A DNA stretch of 64,000 nucleotides, from contig CBDBIU010000005.1 of NCBI GenBank assembly GCA_965206025.1, positions 930,001-994,000 of the forward strand, given 5' to 3'. The position numbers and the translations under genes were made by a program. The notes under the pieces were generated by a model. The model saw only the letters and a list, made by a program, of their open reading frames with translations, did no database searches and was not told the DNA's origin. Shown here one piece after another: positions 63,846 to 64,000 of this stretch (position 1 is its first letter; the number at the start of each line of letters is the position of its first letter). This stretch comes from G963668345 sp965206025. Lineage in GTDB: Bacteria; Acidobacteriota; Terriglobia; Bryobacterales; UBA6623.

Positions 63846-64000
63846 TTAGCTCTCCAGAACGCCGAGGACCTCGTCTTCCCGGAGGATCACCAGCTCTTCA
63901 CCCTCGACGGTGATATCCGTGCCGGAGTACTTTCCGATGAGCACCTTGTTGCCGGCCTTCACATCGAGTGGGACGATCTTGCCGTCGTCGAGCCGCTTGC
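63846..64000 (-). CDS. groS: co-chaperonin GroES, partial (C-terminal part)
   Basis: The last 50 or so residues are visible, with the gene entering from the right edge. KRLDDGKIVPLDVKAGNKVL, IGKYSGTDITVEGEELVILR and EDEVLGVLES match the C-terminal half of GroES closely, including GKYSGT and GEE-LILRE. GroES caps the GroEL cage in the cytoplasm; groEL is not in the window. Confidence 0.95.
   Translation of the reverse strand, partial: KRLDDGKIVPLDVKAGNKVLIGKYSGTDITVEGEELVILREDEVLGVLES

Overview
The window is a GC-rich chromosomal segment from an uncultured-looking bacterium. Acidobacteriota fits best, by inference: it has a secreted protein of the type whose mature N-terminus reads VAIPFQFIVGDKTMQAG, a helix-turn-helix plus single-membrane-helix protein opening LQGWKIAAYLDRDART, a DUF1549/DUF1553 plus DUF1501 pair, several PQQ-type beta-propellers and c-type cytochromes, and many dispersed palindromic repeats. 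A planctomycete or verrucomicrobial origin is not excluded. I count about 40 intact genes, one tRNA, one intact IS3-family element, several pseudogenes and at least four dispersed repeat families.

Layout. 0-1.3 kb: end of a sugar-dehydrogenase-like quinoprotein with a cytochrome domain. 1.7 kb: tRNA-Ser(UGA). 2.1-7.1 kb (minus): larC-metG-tatD-polyprenyl synthase, joined by 4-base start/stop overlaps. 7.8-14.0 kb: small secreted protein, transposase relic, LLM flavin oxidoreductase, Nramp-like transporter, membrane beta-propeller, lipoprotein metallo-beta-lactamase. 14-17 kb: iolE and iolD. 17.4-22.5 kb (plus): TrxR-like flavoprotein, cytochrome c plus PQQ alcohol dehydrogenase, desaturase, CDGSH protein. 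22.7-27.6 kb: CPBP protease, dnaB, an unknown protein and a muramidase. 27.8-33.3 kb: acetyl-CoA synthetase, then a substrate-binding protein and a beta-propeller of the PQQ-alcohol-dehydrogenase-associated type, then a di-heme peroxidase. 33.5-42.8 kb: HTH pseudogene, clpC, ABC ATPase, GMC oxidoreductase, hybrid histidine kinase. 43.5-50.9 kb: DUF1549/DUF1553 and DUF1501 proteins, then a sigma-54 activator gene split by a miniature transposable element. 51-59.4 kb: two VOC proteins, a His-rich secreted protein, an HpcH/HpaI aldolase, a YeeE/YedE pair, a cyclase, folE with two pterin-synthase paralogs, and a TlpA thioredoxin. 59.5-63.5 kb: IS3-family element and a DUF4139 protein. The right edge holds the end of groES.

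How the genes may work together (inference). A periplasmic alcohol oxidation module can be pieced together from the PQQ dehydrogenase (with an Asp-Tyr-Asp motif typical of lanthanide enzymes), its translationally coupled cytochrome, the PQQ-associated binding protein and propeller, the di-heme peroxidase and acetyl-CoA synthetase. folE plus two PTPS paralogs suggests reduced-pterin synthesis.

The most notable structural findings are two. One is a 456-bp ISL3-like miniature element with a perfect 8-bp target duplication inside the sigma-54 activator. The other is a family of about 194-bp elements with GCCCGC...GCGGGC ends flanked by TA dinucleotides, two copies of which form the stop codon of the neighbouring gene. 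All calls come from reading the sequence; no database search was run.
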